NCBI GenBank assembly: GCA_019637555.1
Contig: JAHBVK010000007.1
Span: 1-64,000, forward strand
Reading direction: 5' to 3'
DNA: 64,000 nucleotides
From: Anaerolineae bacterium
Lineage (GTDB): Bacteria > Chloroflexota > Anaerolineae > Aggregatilineales > UBA2796
In this document: positions 60,228 through 64,000 of the stretch, piece after piece
Layout of the letters: every line of letters starts with the position of its first letter
How positions within the stretch are numbered: position 1 is the stretch's first letter
Notes under the pieces: generated by a model
Told to the model about the DNA's origin: nothing
Seen by the model: the letters and a program-made list of their open reading frames with translations, nothing else
Databases searched by the model: none
Position numbers and translations under genes: made by a program

Positions 60228-61934
60228 TTAGCGCACCAATTCCGCTGTTTCATCCAGATTATCGGGCGTGCCCAAGCGTATAGCCACGCGGCGGGCGCGG
60301 ATCGATTCGCTCAGGGTTTGCGCCGCTGTCGCGACCACCGCATCCACACTTGTCATCGACTGTACCCGCGTACTGATCTCGTTGACTAGCGACTCGCGGT
60401 GAGCCGCGCGTTGAGTATCCTCAAACAGGCGAGCGTTCTCCGCCGTCAAACCTAAGCTTTCCACTGATTGCTGCAAGAAGATCAACTGCTCTAGCGAGAC
60501 GGGCTGGTAGGCAGGCAGTTCAAACTCCATTGCACCGATGACCTGTCCACGCACACTGATCGGCACACTAACGATTTTGGGCTGCCCTGTACCACTGGAC
60601 TCACGTACAACTGGTTGATTGCGGCGCGTTGCTTCTGCCATCGCACTCGTCCAATCCGCTTCGGGAATGCCGATTCCTGTCACCAGATCAACCGTATAGG
60701 CAGGTGTGCTAGAAACTGCCGATAGGTACTCCGACCACGCCGCACCAGTGAGTTGTCTGTTCAGTCGTTCGATCTCGCGCAGGTTGCTGCGGGTCTGATC
60801 GTACAGATGTTTGTTTTCTTCCGCTTGCCGCTGTGCTTCGCCAAACAAGCGCGCATTATCAACTGCTACTGCTACCTGATAGGCAAGTGTTTCAAAGATA
60901 CGGATATCTTCTGGCTGGAACGCCGTCGGATTGCTGCTGTGCAGATCTAGTACACCAACGATCTCATTGCCAAGACGCATCGGTACGGCAACTTCCGTTC
61001 GCGTGGCAGGCAGGAATCCGCTACGCATGTAACTCAGCTCGCCGGATGTATCCATATCCGTATCGCGCGTGATCACGGGTTGGCTGCCGATGCTGGCACG
61101 TCCTACCAGACTCAAGCTGCCGGGAGCGTAGGTTAATTCTGGCAGTTCGTTTTCCTCATAGGTACTGGCGACCAACCGCAAATTGGCGCGGGTGGCATCG
61201 GTCAGGAAAATTTGCACATAGTCAACATCGGTAAACGTTTCCTTAACCACCTTAGTGATCTCACGCACCAAACCGTCCTGATCCAAGCGCGCCGCCAGTA
61301 GACGTTGACTCACCCGCGTACTAGCTTCCGAAAGGCGGATGCGTCGTTCGGCGGCGATTTCCGCGGCTTGCTGTGCCAATCTCGGTAAGCTTTGCCCACT
61401 GAGATATGCCAACACTGTATGAATCAGCAGCGCGGGCAAATACAGGGCGAGGATCGACAGCCACGACGCTGACACGAATTGATCCGAGGTAGCGAAGGTA
61501 AACACGAACCACGGGGCTGCAGTCAGCGCGATCATCCATGGCATCGCACCACCGATCAAGTAGCTGCTCAACGTGATCAATGCCATTGTGATCGCTAGGA
61601 ACGCGCGGGCATCCATCACACGGATCAGGGCACTGGCATAGGTCGCTACCACTATGCTAACGGTCAGGACGTAAGCAGCGTTCACCTGTCTTCCGCGCCC
61701 CGTCAGCCAGATCGCCATACCGCCGAAAAAGATAAGAATGGCTTCAAAGACAATGTACAGCAACCGTTGCGAGATGTTCAGCACATCGAAAGCTATTGGC
61801 ATCAGCGCTAAGAGCAGCACACCTGCCGCAACGACTAACGAGGCGGTCGCGTAAGTGCCGATAGCGCGTCGCCGCAGCAGCGGATCGCGGTAATGAGTGA
61901 GTGCAAAGATACGCGAAAACAGGCTGTTCTTCAT
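60228..61934 (-). CDS. Multi-pass membrane GAF protein without output domain
   Basis: This 568-residue protein has about six membrane helices (27-195), then a GAF domain (about 213-362) with VDYVQIFLTDATRAN and LPATRTEVAVPMRLGNEIVG. A linker with NKHLYDQTRSNLREIERL leads to the split-GAF module (LNRQLTGAAWSEYL, VPISVRGQVIGAMEFE; about 385-505), and the shared tail ends ARRVAIRLGTP. No kinase or other output domain follows. The helices differ in sequence from those of its paralogues while the GAF parts are conserved, as expected if inputs vary and the cytoplasmic modules interact. The gene is four bases after the soluble GAF gene. Confidence 0.85.
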   Translation of the reverse strand: MKNSLFSRIFALTHYRDPLLRRRAIGTYATASLVVAAGVLLLALMPIAFDVLNISQRLLYIVFEAILIFFGGMAIWLTGRGRQVNAAYVLTVSIVVATYASALIRVMDARAFLAITMALITLSSYLIGGAMPWMIALTAAPWFVFTFATSDQFVSASWLSILALYLPALLIHTVLAYLSGQSLPRLAQQAAEIAAERRIRLSEASTRVSQRLLAARLDQDGLVREITKVVKETFTDVDYVQIFLTDATRANLRLVASTYEENELPELTYAPGSLSLVGRASIGSQPVITRDTDMDTSGELSYMRSGFLPATRTEVAVPMRLGNEIVGVLDLHSSNPTAFQPEDIRIFETLAYQVAVAVDNARLFGEAQRQAEENKHLYDQTRSNLREIERLNRQLTGAAWSEYLSAVSSTPAYTVDLVTGIGIPEADWTSAMAEATRRNQPVVRESSGTGQPKIVSVPISVRGQVIGAMEFELPAYQPVSLEQLIFLQQSVESLGLTAENARLFEDTQRAAHRESLVNEISTRVQSMTSVDAVVATAAQTLSESIRARRVAIRLGTPDNLDETAELVR

Positions 61935-61938
61935 AGCC

Positions 61939-63222
61939 TTACAGAGCCTTGTTCAATGTGCCGTTGTTACCGTTACTGCTGCCGTTCGTGCTGCTATTGC
62001 CGTTGCTCTCGCTGGCTCTATCAGGGATATTCAGCCGCACTCGTGCGCGGCGGGCATTAATCGCTTCAGCAAGATAGCGCGTGGTCGTCATCAGCAGAGT
62101 ATTCAGGTCAGTATATTCTTGGAAATTACTGCCGAGTCGGTTGCTCATGCCTTCAATGTCAGCGCGGCGGGAGGCTTCACTGTACAGCCGCGAATTTTCT
62201 AAGGCGATGGCGATGGGTCGGGCGATTTGTTCAAGCATTGTGAGATCGGCTTGAGCATAGTAGCCTACCGTTTTGTGCGAAACGTTCAGCGTACCGACGC
62301 TGCGCTCTCCACTACGCTGATTCGGATCCACTACTAGCAGCGGCACGAATGCTGTAGCATGTACGCCCGCATCCGCCAGCGTACGATAGTCCATCAGCTT
62401 AGGATACTGGGCGACATCATCTTCAGCCTCTGAGAGCGCTAACCGCGCCGGACGCTCCATACCAGAAGCATCAATCGGCACTTCCAACAGAGTCGGGCTG
62501 CCATCCTCTGCAAGAATATACAACTCCACCATGATCGCACGCGGTTGCACCAATGCGATGCTCACTACATCAGCATCGATTACCTTGCGTGCATATTCCT
62601 GTGCCAGCATAAAGATCGCACCTCGATCAAAAGTCGAGGTGATTCGGCTAGCAAGCGAGGAAACGATCTCAAGCTGTGCTGCCTTTCGCTGAAGCGCTGT
62701 TAGGTTTTCCGCTACGTAGATGCTCTGCGCCAGTGCATCAGCAGTCGGCATTGCCAGCAGCAGCACCTGTGCATCGAAGGTGTGCAGCGCGTGATAGACT
62801 TCTAGCGCCGCTACACCGATCAATTCCTCGTCCACGAATAGCGGTAAGAACGCCGTTTCCCGGATGCCCTGCCGCTGCAATGCCGCCTGATCGAAACCAA
62901 GTTGTTCCGCTTCTGCGATGTTGGCGAGGATGTAGGGTTGCCGAGTCGTCTTGAAATGCTCTATCACGGTGGCGGGCAGGATCATGGTCATGCCTCGCAC
63001 GTTGAAATTGGGGTGTTCTGCCATGATGGTTGCGGATGCGCCTTTGCCTAGCAATGCCACCGCAACGTGATCGACGCGCTGATTTTCGACCAGTCGCGCA
63101 CACAGGTCTTGCACTACCGGATCAGGGCGATTAAGTGGTGATGTTGCAGGTGCAGAGGCGGCGATCTCAGATACTGAATTAGGATCAGGCACGGGTGTCG
63201 TTTCTGCTAGCTCCTGCGTCAT
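61939..63222 (-). CDS. Soluble two-GAF protein with shared truncated tail
   Basis: This 427-residue protein has no membrane helix. Two GAF domains cover about 35-172 (DHVAVALLGKGASATIM, IRETAFLPLFVDEELIGVAALEV) and about 185-352 (LEIVSSLASRITSTFD, VGTLNVSHKTVGYYAQADL). The shared operon tail follows (about 360-405, ending ARRARVRLNIP). The protein ends in an Asn/Ser/Gly repeat (SSTNGSSNGNNG) like that of the 56540 product. An N-terminal Pro/Ala-rich stretch of about 30 residues is probably disordered. No output domain is present. ATG 63222 overlaps the response regulator stop by four bases. Confidence 0.83.
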   Translation of the reverse strand: MTQELAETTPVPDPNSVSEIAASAPATSPLNRPDPVVQDLCARLVENQRVDHVAVALLGKGASATIMAEHPNFNVRGMTMILPATVIEHFKTTRQPYILANIAEAEQLGFDQAALQRQGIRETAFLPLFVDEELIGVAALEVYHALHTFDAQVLLLAMPTADALAQSIYVAENLTALQRKAAQLEIVSSLASRITSTFDRGAIFMLAQEYARKVIDADVVSIALVQPRAIMVELYILAEDGSPTLLEVPIDASGMERPARLALSEAEDDVAQYPKLMDYRTLADAGVHATAFVPLLVVDPNQRSGERSVGTLNVSHKTVGYYAQADLTMLEQIARPIAIALENSRLYSEASRRADIEGMSNRLGSNFQEYTDLNTLLMTTTRYLAEAINARRARVRLNIPDRASESNGNSSTNGSSNGNNGTLNKAL

Positions 63223-63608
63223 CGCCTGCGTCCCTTCTTGATGAAGTTCATGACTTCAATGGGAAATCGATCAACATCAATCGGTTTGGGGATATAACCA
63301 TCGCAGCCAGCGTCCAACGATTTCTCCTTATCGCCCTTCATCACATTCGCCGTCAGCGCGATGATCGGTATGCTGTCCAGCTCCTTGATCTGGCGAATGT
63401 CGTTGGTCGCCGTGTAACCATCTTTGCCCGGCATGTTGATGTCCATCAGGATCAAGTCTGGATGTTCTTGCTGCGCTAGTTGGATTCCAGCATCAGCATC
63501 AGCGGCTTCGATCACCTCAATGTCCTCAAACATTAGCACACGCTTGACGAGCATCCGGTTATCGACCTTATCTTCAATATACAGAACCCGTACTGCTGGC
63601 ATCACCAT
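63219..63608 (-). CDS. Single-domain response regulator (CheY/DivK-like)
   Basis: This 129-residue protein is a complete receiver: the acidic pair in YIEDKVDNRML, phosphoacceptor D56 in LILMDINMPGKDG, T in ALTANVMKGD and the lysine of YIPKPIDVDRF. There is no output domain. It heads the seven-gene GAF operon whose last gene is the giant hybrid kinase, and could receive phosphate from that kinase or its receiver. DivK-like proteins of this type can also act allosterically on kinases. The start is ATG 63608 or 63602; neither has a strong ribosome-binding site. The 243-base region upstream shows no convincing promoter box or other feature. Confidence 0.88.
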   Translation of the reverse strand: MVMPAVRVLYIEDKVDNRMLVKRVLMFEDIEVIEAADADAGIQLAQQEHPDLILMDINMPGKDGYTATNDIRQIKELDSIPIIALTANVMKGDKEKSLDAGCDGYIPKPIDVDRFPIEVMNFIKKGRRR

Positions 63609-63851
63609 TCATCTACCCATTACGCTATGATTAGGTTGCTCGAGCTAGATCCGTAGAACGGTCAAAGGATCATTGATAAATTGAGAATTGACAGATCGCA
63701 TCCAGTTTAGTCTAATCCAAGCCACCCTTTATTATGCTCACTTACCGCTGTCGTTGGTGTGAAAGTTGTGAAACAGCTTTATAACAAGTTCGTTTTAGCA
63801 GCAGAACATCGCCATATTCAAGCCAATTACTTTTGATCCACGCAATCGACC

Positions 63852-64000
63852 ATGATGCCAACATTGCTGCAAATCATTCCTGCTCTGCTGCTGCTCGGAT
63901 TGTTACTGCTCAACCTCGTGGTCGCTGACCGCGCGGATCGCTACTTTCGCCGCTTGTCAGTGCCGCGAGAGGGGCAGCTACCAACCAGCAGTGCCGCAAT
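63852..64000 (+). CDS. Start of a membrane protein, 3' end outside the window
   Basis: From ATG 63852 the frame stays open to the window end (49 codons). It begins MMPTLLQIIP, followed by a strongly hydrophobic segment (ALLLLGLLLLNLVVA) that is a signal anchor or membrane helix, then a basic and polar stretch (DRADRYFRRLSVPREG). It diverges from the GAF operon. No family can be named from so short a part. Confidence 0.5.
   Translation, partial: MMPTLLQIIPALLLLGLLLLNLVVADRADRYFRRLSVPREGQLPTSSAA

Noticed and set aside
63609..63851. Promoter for the GAF operon
   Set aside because: TTGACC and several AT-rich hexamers occur on the minus strand but none at proper spacing, so no site is claimed.

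Overview
The window looks like chromosomal DNA of a free-living bacterium with mid-range GC, most likely a member of the Chloroflexota (Anaerolineae-like). This is inferred from gene style and not from a marker gene: very long multi-GAF sensor kinases, secreted LysM proteins with Thr/Pro linkers, CUT1-type sugar ABC operons without their own ATPase, Tat-exported lipoproteins, and many small secreted thioredoxins. No rRNA, tRNA, CRISPR array, phage or insertion sequence was seen. Genes are tightly packed, and several convergent pairs are 0 to 4 bases apart.

1-12.4 kb, glycan uptake and surface polysaccharide. A sugar ABC operon (binding protein cut by the window edge, two permeases) is followed by a LacI-family regulator that carries two DNA-binding domains in tandem. 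Next come a secreted BNR-type beta-propeller protein, a minus-strand set for an exported polysaccharide (two family 2 glycosyltransferases, a Wzx-like flippase, a GT-C/GT39-like membrane glycosyltransferase), and a secreted GH140/DUF4038-like glycoside hydrolase.

12.4-20.1 kb, an extracytoplasmic redox operon on the minus strand. In order of transcription: a Tat-exported lipoprotein molybdopterin oxidoreductase of the sulfite oxidase family, a membrane-anchored pentaheme cytochrome c, a thioredoxin-like lipoprotein, a membrane-anchored thioredoxin, a Tat-exported protein that looks like an L,D-transpeptidase without its active site, a CcdA-TlpA fusion, a second TlpA, and (67 to 85 bases further on) a membrane protein of unknown function.

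20.3-30.2 kb, plus strand. A threonine dehydratase-like PLP enzyme is translationally coupled to a lipoprotein penicillin-binding protein. Then come an unknown conserved protein with a LOTUS-like N-terminus, a secreted protein, a LysM protein, a DUF192 protein and a LysM-M23 endopeptidase.

30.2-34 kb, a second sugar ABC operon. It has a recognisable promoter, a LacI-type palindrome at the expected start of transcription, a second palindrome 230 bp downstream, and a leader of about 270 nt.

34-39.8 kb, a general-stress island: DUF421, a YflT/glycine-zipper protein, an SDR oxidoreductase, YtxH-like, DUF4342-like, CsbD and YihY proteins. The same inverted repeat occurs in two of its divergent promoter regions.

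39.8-63.6 kb, signal transduction. Two histidine kinases, a NarL-type and a CheY-type regulator, an OmpR-type regulator with a degenerate receiver and an AI-2E family transporter precede a 16 kb minus-strand operon. That operon encodes a single-domain response regulator, a soluble GAF protein, three multi-pass membrane GAF proteins, a Cache-like/HAMP/GAF protein and a 2323-residue hybrid histidine kinase with eight GAF-like modules. Five of its proteins have sensory domains but no output domain, and all five end in the same truncated GAF-like tail. This array is the strongest candidate for an undescribed system in the window. The last bases hold the start of a plus-strand membrane protein.
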